Of a stretch of 64,000 nt of DNA, positions 42,631 through 52,850 are shown piece by piece. Source of the DNA: Dipteronia dyeriana. Lineage: Eukaryota; Streptophyta; Magnoliopsida; Sapindales; Sapindaceae. The stretch spans positions 71,783,253 through 71,847,252 of the forward strand of contig CM065297.1 of the NCBI GenBank assembly GCA_032871835.1, written 5' to 3'. The notes below the pieces were generated by a model, which ran no database searches, was not told the DNA's origin, and saw only the letters and a list, made by a program, of their open reading frames with translations. The position numbers and the translations under genes are program-made. The first letter of the stretch is position 1; the number at the start of each line of letters is the position of its first letter.

Positions 42631-45089
42631 ATGTCGAACTTTTTTTATAGCATTGAAGCTCTGGTCGAGGGCACTGGTGACTCTAACTTAGTTCCTCGGA
42701 AATGGGTGCGAGGAATCTTGAGGGACGAGGATACTTCCCTGGCCCGTCAACGCAGTCGTTCTAGTAGGAACGCCTCCATCGGCTCCGACTTCTCGAATCA
42801 ACCCGATAACCCTTTGGAGTTGGTTGATGAAGACTCTGACATAGAACAGAAGGATAACACCGCTAAGAGGGGTCAAGTCACAGTAGTCGGTCCTCTTCCG
42901 ATGGGGTTTCCACCGTATGATTTTAGGGTCATTCCCAACTCCACTGTTAACCCAGACTCCCTCAGTCGCATCAGATCTAAGTACGACATTCCTGACAGCG
43001 TCTCCCTCATCATCCCTACAGGGCTACAACGTCTTCAATCCTTCCTAGGGAATCCTTCTAATTTATGTGGCAGCTCTCGAGAGTGGGGTCAGGCTTCCCC
43101 TTCATCCTACCTTACGGCGGGCCCTCAACACCCTTCAATAAGCTCATCTCCAGTTGACGCCTGGCTTCTGGAGGCACCTAATCGGCTTCCTTGTGTTATG
43201 AATGGAGCAATGCGAGCTCAGCAAAATAACCATGAAACCCGGAGCAGAGGAGTTAGCTTTCCTCTTTTAAATCGAGTCTGGTCGGGGTCTTTCAAGGTCA
43301 ATTTTATGCCAAGGCCAAGAACAAGCTCAACTCTATCATCCCTGGAACTTCAAGGAAGGATCCAGCCTAGAAAGAGGAATGGATACTGGTCGACGGTTAT
43401 TGGGGGTGCTCGATCTTCATAGGTGGGCACGAGTTCAAGGTCCCCACAGCTTTCAATGACAAACCAGCGTGGGATAGGGATTCCTTGCCCGCTGAATCTG
43501 AAGCAGTGTTGAGGGCAATCCTTACCAGGAACTACCTAAATTTGAAATACCCCACTGCTAATTCCTTCGATTCCCGTCGGGTGAACCAATATTTGCGGAT
43601 CTCCGATGCTACCCCTCGTAAGTGATCTCAAGTTATTATTATTTTTTAACAGTTTTTGTTGTTGATCCAGCTTCCCGTGAAGATCAGCAAGCTCGGACCT
43701 CTCCCCCTCCTGCTATATTGCCCCGATGGGTCTTCTCGATTACCTCAGAGAAAGGGGGGCATGTCACCTCAGCTGCTGCTTCGCCTATTTCAGCTCCATC
43801 TCCTACCCTAACTAGGTCCAGGATGGCTATTCTTGTGTCGCAGGCTTCCAAGGCACTAATCAAAGGAGGCCCTGCTTCCCAGGTTGCTACTACGACCATA
43901 TTTACCCCTTCATCAACGGTCCTCGCTACAGTTATAGCTCATTTAGTTACATTACCCACTGCTCCAATCGACCTACCTGCACCCCATTCAGTTCAGGCTA
44001 CGGGGGATCCCAAGGCTGGTATTCTTGAGACTCCTCCTTCTCGCCCCTACTATCAGTTGGGATCGACTGGCCATGACGAGGTTCTAAAGCAGTTTGTGGT
44101 GTCTTGCCCAGGTAGAGAGCTTTCCAGGATGACTTCAATGCCTGTGGACATCATGCTTACCAAGGGGTCTACCCTCCTGGTCGAGGTAGCCATTGTCTTT
44201 GTTTCTTGTGATTGAGATCTTTGGTTGCTCTCTAACCTTTGTTTCATATTTTATAGGCTTTCAAGTTTAATGTTGCAATGGGTCGACAGATATCCCTTCT
44301 TCGTGACCGGGCCACCCAGGCTGAAGTTGAAATTGAAAAGGTCATGGGGCTTCTCGCGCAAGCTCGGTCTCTTATAGAGGAGATGACCTCCAATCAGAGG
44401 GAGATGAAAACTGAGCTGAGCGAGCTTCGCTGCGACCTTGAGAGGATGAAAAGATCATTTGACCAAGAGACCCTCAAGTCAGAGCGGCGGGCTAGGAAAA
44501 AGACTCGTGGAAGGCCAAAGCCAAGAAGCTGGACGCTGAGAATCAAGATATGCATGCCCAGATTGCCAAGCTCCAGGCTAAGGTGGATGCGTCCTTCAGC
44601 GAAGGTTACTTCTACGCTTCCTACTAGGTCACTGAAGCCCTCCCATCTCCCTTTAACCTATCAATCATCACTAACTGGAATATATAGGAGATATTGACCA
44701 AGGCCACAGAGATGTCTCACCCCTTAGGTGATGACTTGGATCCCTCCAATGTGGCCGAAGCCGGGAAACAGACAGCTGGATTAGACCTTCCTTCTCCTCA
44801 TTTTGTCTTCCCAACATTGGGTCTCGAAGAGTCTTCGATGGGGGCTTTACCCACCGAGCCGGAAGGAGATCTTACGGAAGCCCGAGACCTCTCCCAAATT
44901 TCTTCAAATGAAGAAACAACAGGGGAAGAGAGCATGCCAGAGTCAACGGCCAATCTTCTTGATGCAGCCATACCACCTGAGGTTATAGCGGTGATCAATG
45001 AAGTCGTAGAGGAGGACTCTATTGATCTTGAAGCAATTGAGGTGGAGGAGGACCTTGTTGATCATGAGGTAGTCGAGGCGCATTCTTAG
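42631..45089 (+). pseudogene. antisense gene of G4, plant 'putative gypsy type transposon' family
   Basis: Lies opposite to gag-pol. ATG at 42631 (MSNFFYSIEAL). An acidic N-terminus is followed by SRIRSKYDIPDSVSL and, after a frameshift near 43040, RLPLHPTLRRAL and TPGFWRHLIGFLVL. These fit the domain known as Transposase_28 (PF04195). A frameshift and a TAG follow, then AFNDKPAWDRDSLPAESEA. Two GT-AG gaps keep the frame: donor GTAAGT at 43618 to AG at 43652 or 43670, and 44186-44256. A Pro/Ser/Thr-rich exon and a coiled-coil exon (QISLLRDRATQAEVEIEKV) follow, with a frameshift near 44510. The acidic C-terminus ends at TAG 45087-45089. Function is unknown; coiled coils suggest a structural or binding role. 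Confidence 0.8.
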
Positions 45090-45649
45090 GAAGAGGTGGC
45101 GGAGGCGATCGTCCGGGATAAGCGATCACCTAAAGGAGGGGCAGAATACGAGGTTCATCTGAAAGGGGGAGAAGCTAGAGGAGACTGAGAGGATGCAGAA
45201 GCTTGAGTACACCTTCTTGAAGCTTGCTCTGAACGCCTGGAAAGGGGGTGGGCATCCCATCTTTACCCATGCTTGATCATTCATTTTATTTTAAGTAGCC
45301 TGGAATCAAGGGTTGGGCTCCCTGTCTATTGTAGCCTTACTGGGGAATAGGCTCCCCATTCATCAATGAAATTTAACTTTAGATCTGGTTCATATTTTGG
45401 CTTGCATGTACTTGCTTCTTTTCTCATCTCTCTCTAGGTTCAGCTTCTATTGTAAATTGAATTAGCTTGGGAAAAATAACAAGATAAGAACATTGCTTAA
45501 GTGTGAAAGCATATAGTCCCATTGTTCGATCGTAGACCTGTTATAGTAAGCAATCACATGTACAAGGAGAATTAGTAACCAGTAATAGCCGGGATATTTA
45601 GAGTTTAAGTAAATCGAGCCCTCCATCCTTGAGCCCCTTTAGGCGTTTG
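45090..45649 (+). other. 3' flank of the antisense gene
   Basis: Non-coding stretch after the antisense stop. It contains AATGAAAT-like sequence near 45366 but no clear AATAAA. The last part (45600-45720) already resembles a degenerate unit of the 99-bp repeat. No gene seen. Confidence 0.5.
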
Positions 45650-46545
45650 TAACCCGAGTGAGGCATCAAGTAAAGAACTGTCTAGCCCTCTCTTAGGCTA
45701 GAGATCGATAGGGCTTCCGTACTCTTAAACTCAAATCCTTATTGGGGGTGGTAGCCCGACCAAGGAATCAAGAGGGCTGTCTAGCTATTTCCTGGTCTCG
45801 AGATCTGGATGGCAGCTATGCTCTTATACTCAGACAATTCCTGGGGGTGGTAGCCCGACCAAGATATCAGGAGGGCTATCTAGCTATTTCCTGGTCTCGA
45901 GATCTGGATGGCATCTATGCTCTTATAATCAGGCCCTTCTTGGGGGTGGTAGCCCGACCAAGGCATCAGGAGGGCTATCTAGCTAGTTCCTGGTCTCGAG
46001 ATCTGGATAGCAGCTATGCTCTTATACTCAGGCTCTTCATTGGGGTGGTAGCCCGACCAAGGCATCAGGAGGACTATCTAGCTATTTCCTGGTCTCGAGA
46101 TCTGGATGGCAACTATTCTTTTATACTCAGACCCTTCTTGGGGGTGGTAGCCTGACCAAGGCATCAGAAGAGCTATCTAGCTATTTCCAGGTCTCGAGAT
46201 CTGGATGGCAACTATGCTCTTACACTTAGACTCTTCTTGGGGGTGGTAGCCCGACCAAAGCATCAGAAGGGCTATCTAGCTATTTCCTGGTCTTGAGATC
46301 TGGACAGTAGCTATGATCTTATACTCAGGCCATTCATTAGGGTGGTAGCCCGACCAAGGCATCAGGAGGACTATCTAGCTATTTCCTGGTCTCAAGATCT
46401 GGATGGCAACTATGCTTTTATACTCAGACCCTTCTTAGGGGTGGTAACCCAACCAAAGCATCAGGAGGGCTATCTAGCTATTTCCTGATCTCGATATCTG
46501 GATGGCAACTATGCTCTTATACTCAGACCCTTCTTGGCAGAGGGT
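45650..46545. repeat. 99-bp tandem array of G4 (8 good units plus edges)
   Basis: The phrase GTAGCCCGACC or a near variant occurs at 45751, 45850, 45949, 46048, 46147, 46246, 46345 and 46444, exactly 99 bases apart each time. On the plus strand, in the antisense-gene direction, the units read as a 33-residue repeat (GVVARPRHQEGYLAISWS, then RDLDGxYALILRPFL). It is open from 45712 to 46152, and later units have only isolated stops: CGA to TGA at 46151 and near 46293, and TGG to TGA near 46487. Related units lie in G1 (30655-31100). Confidence 0.93.
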
Positions 46546-46774
46546 AGTGCTTGGCTGAGGCATCAGGATTGGCGAGGGGGCTTCCCCGGCTTAACCCTGG
46601 TCTTGGGGCAATAATGTCAAATTTTCCACGTATACCCAAATCATTGGAGAACATAGTTGAAGTTGAAGATGAAGAAAATAAGAAAAACAGGCTTTATTGA
46701 TAAGAAGGATGGGGTACATTATTGTCGGAGGTAAAAAAAACTTGGTGGAGACCACCTGCTCATGAGTCTCCTGT
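46546..46774 (-). other. G4 region between array and integrase stop
   Basis: Non-coding. The minus strand holds CAATAAAGCC near 46690, conserved with G1 (30522) and a candidate poly(A) signal for the gag-pol transcript. A short divergent tail of the array lies at 46546-46610. Confidence 0.55.
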
Positions 46775-48006
46775 TCAACGGTAGAATTTTCTTAAGTGAT
46801 ATGCATTCTAAGTATGATCGATGAGTCGGCCGTTCATATCCTCGAGTTTGTATGCCCCATTACGGATCACCATTTTTACTAGGTATAACCCTTCCCAGTT
46901 GGGCCCTAGGACCCTGTCTGACCTCTTCCTGGCATTCAATGTTACTTTCCTAAGAACTATGTCCCCTCTCTTGAAGTTTCTGGTCTTTACCCTCCTATTA
47001 AAGTACCTAGCAATCTTTCTCTGGTAGACTGCTACCTTCTCGGCTATTCGATCTTGTTTTTCTTCCAGAAGGTCCAAGCTAGCTTGGAGTTTACTTTCAT
47101 TGCTCATTGGTTCAAAATGTTGGACTCTAAAAGAGGTCAATTTGTGCTCGATAGGTAGGACTGCTTCAACCCCGAAGACTAGAGAGTAGGGCATTTCCCT
47201 GGTAGTTGTTCTCCTTGTAGTGCGGTAAGCCAAGAGGACCTTGGGAAGCTTCTCTGCCCATCTGCCTTTCTTCTGCTGTAGCTTTTTCTTCAAAAGCTTC
47301 TTAATGGTTTTGTTCATGGATTCCACCAGACCGTTGGTCTGAGGGTGGGCTACCAAAGCAAAACGAAAGTCTATTCCCAAGCTTTCACAAAAATCTTTGA
47401 ACCGATAATTGTTGAACTGTTTTTCAAGGTCAGCAATAATGGTAAGAGGGGTTCCGAACCTGTAAATTACATTATTATTGATGAACCTTGTTGTGTTTTC
47501 TTCTTATACCTGGTAGAGCGGTCCGGCTTCTACCCATCTTGTGAAAAAATCAATTGCCACGATAGCATGTTTAGCTTGACACGGAGCAGTAGGAAGCGGT
47601 CCGATCAAGTCGACTCTTCACATAGCAAAGGGGTATGGCGAGCAAAGGGACGACAACCGCTCCGAAGGGAGGTGACTCAAGTTACGGCCTTCTGGCATGC
47701 CTCGTAGGCTTGCACTAAGCTCTTTACGTCTTGATGGATGGTTGGCCAATAATACCCCATGCGGAGAACCTGATATGCTAGAGCCTCCCCACCAATTTGG
47801 TTCCCGCATTCCCCGGAACGAACCTCTCTCAAAGCCGACTTGGTGTCTTTAGGGTGCAAACATCGTAGCAGGGGAAGGGATCTTCCTCTTCAGTATAAGT
47901 GCCCAACCACCAAACAATACCTGAACGAGAGCCTTTTGACTCTCCTAGCTTGGTCGGGCTCTTCGAGAAGTTTTCCATCCTGTAGATAATCCATTATTGG
48001 ATCCAT
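46775..48006 (-). pseudogene. Gypsy integrase (G4)
   Basis: Starts at MDPIMDYLQDGKL (48006). The HHCC region is recognisable: REVRSGECGNQIGG (one His replaced by Gln) and CQKAVT (the first Cys of the pair is Tyr in YEACQK). A frameshift near 47650 precedes DLIGPLPTAP and AIDFFTRW (first Asp). ADLEKQFNN carries the second Asp, and the stretch from 47380 reads HPQTNGLVESMNK (Glu). The C-terminal module (LGPNWEGLYLVKM, KLEDMNGRL) is open to a TAG after IDHT, followed by NAYHLRKFYR and the ancestral stop at 46777-46775. Confidence 0.9.
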
Positions 48007-49000
48007 CTAGCACGGTTTTCGATCCAAGGTATAAGTTTCCTCACTTGTCACTGTGCTAGGTAAGGGGGTCACTTGAAGAGGGACTCCATGGGGTAAGGTC
48101 TGGCCACCATATGCAGCTATATTGGCAAGTACGTCAGCTCGATGATTCAGTTGTCGAGGTACCTGCTCGATTTTGAATCCTTTAAATTTGCTCTTGAGTT
48201 ATTGAACCAATTTCATGTAACCGATCATATTATCCCCTTTTGCCAGATAATCCCCAGAGACTTGGTTGACCACGAGCAAAGAGTCACTCTTAACATTAGG
48301 TAATCAACCCTGAGCTCTACGGCTACCCTTATTCCGGCTAGAAGGGCTTCGTACTCTACCTCATTGTTCGTGACTTTAAATTCAAATCTGAAACAGTGGC
48401 AGCACTCATCTCCTTTTGGGTCGATTAGGACTATTGCTGCTTCTCCCCTAGCTTGCCCGGAAGCTCCATCTGTGTAGAGGATCCACGACTCGCAACCCTT
48501 CGGCCAGCTATCAGATTCTGGAATCCTCTCAGGGGCTACATCTTTTACCGCGGGGGTCACTTGGCCTGAAGATATTGAGAGCTCTGCTACAAAGTCTGAT
48601 AGTGCCTGAGCTTTTATTGTGGTCATAGGCTTGTATCTTAAATCAAACTGGGTAAGCTCTAGGGCCCATAAAACCAGCCTTCCGGAAACATCTGGCCTTT
48701 GTAAGAATTGACGGAGGGGTTGGTCTGTCACCACTGCTATTGAATGAGCATGGAAGTAGGGACGAAGCTTTCTTACCGAGGTCACCAAGGCATAAGCGAG
48801 CTTCTCCAATAGGGTATAGTTCTTTTCGTGCTTGGTTAGAGTGTGACTTAAGTAGTAAATAGGCCGCTGGACCCTATCCTCGCATTCCTTGACCAAGGCT
48901 CCGCTTACAGCGGTTTCTGAAACGGCCAAGTAGATTTGAAGCTCTTCCCCTGGACTTAGCTTAACCAGCAGTGAAGGGCTTGACAGGTATTTTTTTTCAA
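48007..49000 (-). pseudogene. Gypsy RNase H and archaeal-type RNase H (G4)
   Basis: The open stretch 48929-48225 reads YYLSHTLTKHEKNYTLLEKLA and WALELTQFDLRYKP (RT-linked RNase H), then WILYTDGASG (Asp kept) and NNEVEYEALLAG (Glu) of the archaeal-type RNase H. A small deletion near 48290 shifts the frame so that the next Asp motif is read as LCSWSTKS. The remaining aRNH text (HRADVLANIA-like, near 48140) lies in another frame. This copy keeps the first aRNH Asp that G3 has lost. Confidence 0.88.
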
Positions 49001-49135
49001 GGCTTGAATAGCTTGTTCACTCTCCTGATCCCATTTCATGTTTCTTCCCTGCTTGATGGCTTTGAAGAATGGGAGACACGTGTCGATAGACCGAGAGATG
49101 AACCTATTAAGCGATGCTATCTTCCCGGTCAAGGT

Positions 49136-49936
49136 TTAAACCTGTTTAAGAGATGTGGGGGATTCTAGAACCAGGATAGCCATGATCTTTTCCATGTTGG
49201 CCTCTATGCCTCTCTCATGGACCATGAAGCCCAGAAACTTCCCTGCAGCTACCCCAAAGGCACATTTGGAAGGGTTCAATCTCATCTGGTTCTCCCTTAG
49301 GATCATGAAGGTTCTACGAAGGTCACCCAGATAGCCTTCCGAGGTTGAAGACTTGGTGATCATGTCATCGATATACACCTTCAATGACCTCCCAATTTTG
49401 GAATTGAACAACCGATTGACTAGCCGTTGATATGTAGCTCCAACATTCTTGAGCTTGAATGGTATCACCTTGTAGCAGTACAAACCTCGTGCTGTGATGA
49501 AACTGGTCTTTTCCTGGTCCGCGGGGTGAATCATAATTTGATTGTACCCTGAAAATGCATCCATGAAGCTCAAGAGCTTGTTTCTGAAGGAAGAGTTGAC
49601 TAGCTGATCAATTTTTGGTAGTGGTAAGTTGTCCTTCGGGCATGCCCGGTTGAGGTCGGTATAATCAACACACATACGCCACTTTCCATTTGCCTCTGTG
49701 ACCATGACCACGTTGGCGATCCACTCGGGATAACGTGCTTCTCTGATGAAGCTCTCCCCGGTCAGTTTGTCCACGTCTTCCTGAACCGTAGCATTTCTTT
49801 CGGTATTAAAGTGGTGCCTTTTTTGAAGGTCGGATCCATTGCCAGCCAATGTCATCGGGATCTCTGGCATCTCAGCATGACTCCAAGCAAAAATGTCTTT
49901 GAACTCTGTGAGGAGCTTGATCAAACCTTCTTTCAC
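49136..49936 (-). pseudogene. Gypsy reverse transcriptase (G4)
   Basis: A 266-codon uninterrupted stretch: EFKDIFAWSHAEMP, FIREARYPEWIANVVMV, KWRMCVDYTDLNRACP, LPKIDQLVNSS, LSFMDAFSGYNQIMIHPADQ (catalytic Asp), ATYQRLVNRLF, KVYIDDMITK (YIDD box) and GKFLGFMVHERGIEAN. It is the best-preserved enzyme domain in the window. About 10 residues near the N-terminus (LTFKPN of G3) are missing. A stop after SLKQV ends it before the RNase H. Confidence 0.9.
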
Positions 49937-50730
49937 TCCCGACTCAAGGGTGGCTCTGATTTTGATGACCTTCGAGGGATCGCCAACTCGGACAGGAATC
50001 TCTGATATGTTCCTCCCCGTCTGTCATTATGGGGTCGTCCTCAGGGTGATTGGTGGGCCCTATATCTCCTCGGTTCGATGCAGGGGTGGGCTCTATCTTG
50101 GATCGTTGTCACCTGGGCAAGTTGTTTTGCTAGGGCAGTAGGGTTGGCCAACACTGCGTAGCATCTCATGGCTGCTTGCTAATCACCCCGAACTTTCCCC
50201 ACCTTTTCTCCTACTGGGAACATCAGGAAGCTGTGGTAAATGGATAGGACCCCTTCCAAGGATTATATAAATGGCCTCCCTAATATTGCATTGTAGGTCG
50301 ATGGGGTATCCACCACCACGAAGTCTGTCATGATATTCTACTGGAGAGGTGTGGCTCCAATGATCACCGGTAAGATTTTTGATCCCATGGGTATGATTGA
50401 GTCCCCAATGAACCCATATAGCGGGGTAGTGCAGCTATTCTAACACCACTATTTCAAGTTTAGCTTTTCTAGGGTATCTTTAAATAGGACGTCAACGCTG
50501 CTACCTGTGTCGACAAGCACACGGTGTACCATGCAGTTGGCAATCTGTACCGTGATCACCATAGGGTAATTATGAGGTTGCACGATCTCGACCTGATTTC
50601 CCATGGCTGGCTGGCAGGCTGGTCTGGAACCTGGCTGTGGAGCCCTTATTTTATCTCTTTCTTCGGGACCTTTCGTGTCGATGCAGCAGAAGGTTGTCCC
50701 GATGCGCCTGGTTGTCCTTGTGAGGAGCGG
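49937..50730 (-). pseudogene. Gypsy protease fused to a gag stub (G4)
   Basis: The protease reads VHRVLVDTGSSVDVLFKDTLEK, an intact active site, then a TAG after LNLK. Downstream text (TDFVVVDTPSTYNAILGRPF) is broken by stops. Directly upstream of the protease, QVEIVQPHNYPMVI joins to a Gag N-terminus (ATG at about 50730; MKLRSSQGQP) with no capsid block. Compared with G2 and G3 nearly 1.9 kb of gag is deleted, leaving the gag start and protease adjacent but in different frames. Confidence 0.85.
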
Positions 50731-50799
50731 AGCTTCATAATTCTTGTAAAATAATAAACTTTTGAATATAAAGATGGTGGTGTGAAAGCTTCCCATATA

Positions 50800-50812
50800 C
50801 GACGCCAGAAAG
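50800..50812 (-). promoter_or_regulatory. primer-binding region of G4
   Basis: The minus strand reads CTTTCTGGCGTCG beside the LTR at 50813, the best match here to the TGGCGCCGTC-type site of Tat-like elements. Confidence 0.65.
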
Positions 50813-51170
50813 TGTTGACGGGAAATTCGTTCAGGATGAGAAATTCCTATTAACACCCTCGTGACCACTACCACGAAAGTGGTGGTCGGGGCCGGTACCT
50901 TTGATACCTAACTTGTTAAGAGGCAAACGAGAGTCTGGATTGTAATAACAACAAATGGGAGCTTTTATTATTGATTGGTATACAGGATTCCCTCTCATAT
51001 GCTCACAATCTCTCTAGGACCTATGAAGGTTGTAAATCTATGCTTGTCGAATAATGGAAACAACGGTTGCCTTGTTCTGAATACAGAATTTAGGCCCTCC
51101 TCTCCTCATTTCTTCTCTTCTCTTTGTCGTTCCTTCTCTCTTTTCCTTCTTTGTTTTTTTGTCTATCCTC
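50813..51170 (-). repeat. 5' LTR of G4, truncated
   Basis: TGTTGACGGG onward matches 41263-41620 closely. The match ends at about 51170, where G5-type sequence starts. The lost part would contain the TATA box and the outer LTR end, so this element has no promoter at its 5' side. Confidence 0.87.
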
Positions 51171-51210
51171 TACGGCTGACCTCGGCTTCTACCGTACTCA
51201 AATTGGGAAA

Positions 51211-52440
51211 ATGAAGGCAACTGGCTCTCATGTTCATCCTAAAAAAGTTCCTTGGGTGGTGTCATTTATTGAATCAAGTGACGATGACACTGATGTTGGA
51301 GTTTCCCCGAGTGCCCAGGCTGAGGCACCTTTAGGGGGAGTAAAAACTTCAGATAATCTGAACAAGGATTTCACCCCCTCCCCCCCCCCCCCCCCTAAAG
51401 TTGAGGATAAAAGGATAGGCTCCTTTAGTGATCCTACATGTCCCACTCCCCAAGATATGTTGAGGACAATATCATCTGGTTGGTTGTTTATTGTGGATCA
51501 CCATTTGAGTCGCTTCAGGAATGGTTCCCCGAAAGATCGTCTTCAACTTCATCTTAGTGCTCTTTTGGTTTAGATTTTTAACTTACGCTTCCCTATAGGT
51601 GGTTGCCGAGTTCGAAGAGTTTATTCAGATGTAACAATATCAAGCTGATCAGATTAGGCATTTTGAAGCTCAGTTGAAAGAATGTGAAGGCAGCCGTGAT
51701 CGGATTGAGGTGATCCATCGAAGGAAGGTGAGCTCTGCCCAAGATTTTGTCGACCACTATTTGGCTAAGCAAATGGAAGCTGAGGAGAAAGCTTCCGCAG
51801 CGGAAGAAAAGGTTGTATCCTTCCAAAAATTACTATTTTTCACCCAGGAGTCGATGCTCAAAGCTGAACAAGAGGCTGAGCAAGCCAAATCGTCTTACGA
51901 GCAGAAAATTAAAGATCTTTAGCGTCATGCCTTGACTGTCGAATCTCTTGCGAATGAAGCCCGACTGGAACTTGAAGTTTGAGGGGTTGATCGCTTTAAA
52001 AGGTCCCCAACCTATGATGCATTACTTCTTAGGGAGTTCCAACGGGAGCTGGTCTAGGTTGGTGAATTCTTTTAGGTCAAGAATCGGGCAACTGATAGAG
52101 CCCGTGCCAACTGGGAGCTATCAATTAAAAACCATGCAGACCAGTCCTTGGAATCTCTTCGAACTCAAATTACTGTCGAAGCCAAGGTAAAGAGCCCCAT
52201 CCTATGCATTTGGAGGTCCCATCAAAGCATTCCCTCTCGACTTTTTAGACTAGTCAGGAAGCTGGTGTGGATGGGTCAAAGCCTGATGTTGGTTAGATCC
52301 CTGGAATGGATTACAGAGAATGGATGGATGACTCGATTGACTCAAATGCTTGGCCCTATAATGAAAGTCTTCTCCATGAATACGAAGTGGTACCCGACCC
52401 GAGCATTAGCAAGAGCTTCAAATCCTCATCTCAGCTTTAG
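51211..52440 (+). pseudogene. antisense gene of G5, C-terminal coiled-coil part
   Basis: The stretch 51211-51573 opens at MKATGSHVHP, with an acidic patch (SSDDDTD) and a proline run over a C-rich tract at 51379-51395. A splice-acceptor-like CCCTATAG at 51598 precedes VVAEFEEFIQM and a coiled-coil region (IRHFEAQLKECEGSRDRIEV, then EAEEKASAAEEK and KAEQEAEQAKSSYEQ) with stops at 51631, 51920 and 51980. Then VDRFKRSPTYDALLLREFQ and a further-decayed tail to about 52440. This fits the C-terminal half of the same gene class as in G4, but the Transposase_28-like domain is absent. Confidence 0.7.
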
Positions 52441-52632
52441 GCGTATTCGAAAAATCTTGCATTTGTAAAAAAGAATTATGATCAATGAAGTTCCATATTT
52501 TTCCAAGCTTTGTCGTGAATTTGAAATGCCAAATATCTCAACTGGCTGTTTTTATTAACTCCTTTAATCGCCAAGTATCTTCTCTTAGCTAGCTAACTCT
52601 GTTGCCCGAATAACTTCACCGAGTATCTTATT

Positions 52633-52850
52633 TAGCTGAGTAGTTTCATTACCCGGTCAATTTCTAACGCCAAGTATCTTATTAAAGTAGCTAACGCGAT
52701 TTCATGTGCCCAGTATCTTATTAAACTGGCTAACGCGATTTCATATGCCAAGTATCTTATTAAACTGGCTAATGCGATTTCATGTGCCAAGTATCTTATT
52801 AAACTGGCTAACGCGATTTCATGTGCCAAGTATCTTATTAAACTGGCTAA
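52633..52850. repeat. 39-bp tandem array of G5 (about 5 units)
   Basis: Units built on AAGTATCTTATTAAACTGGC, then TAACGCGATTTCATGTGCC, repeat at 39-base spacing. Because 39 is a multiple of three, both strands stay open through the array: minus reads AHEIALASLIRYL and plus KYLIKLANAISCA. The array sits between the antisense gene and integrase, the same place as the 99-bp array in G4. Confidence 0.9.

Larger units (their letters stand above)
41263..51170 (-). mobile_element. G4: Tat-like Gypsy element with antisense gene
   Basis: Minus-strand element: 3' LTR (41263-42438), antisense gene on the plus strand (42631-45089), 99-bp array (45650-46545), integrase, aRNH and RNase H, reverse transcriptase, protease fused to a gag stub, primer-binding site, and a 5' LTR cut after 358 bases (50813-51170). 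The two LTRs are clearly a pair over the shared 358 bases. Most of gag is deleted. The layout fits Tat-clade elements known to carry an extra antisense reading frame before the 3' LTR. Confidence 0.9.

Noticed and set aside
45650..46545. CRISPR-like repeat array
   Set aside because: The whole 99-bp unit repeats with no unique spacers, the DNA is plant retrotransposon, and no cas-like gene is present.
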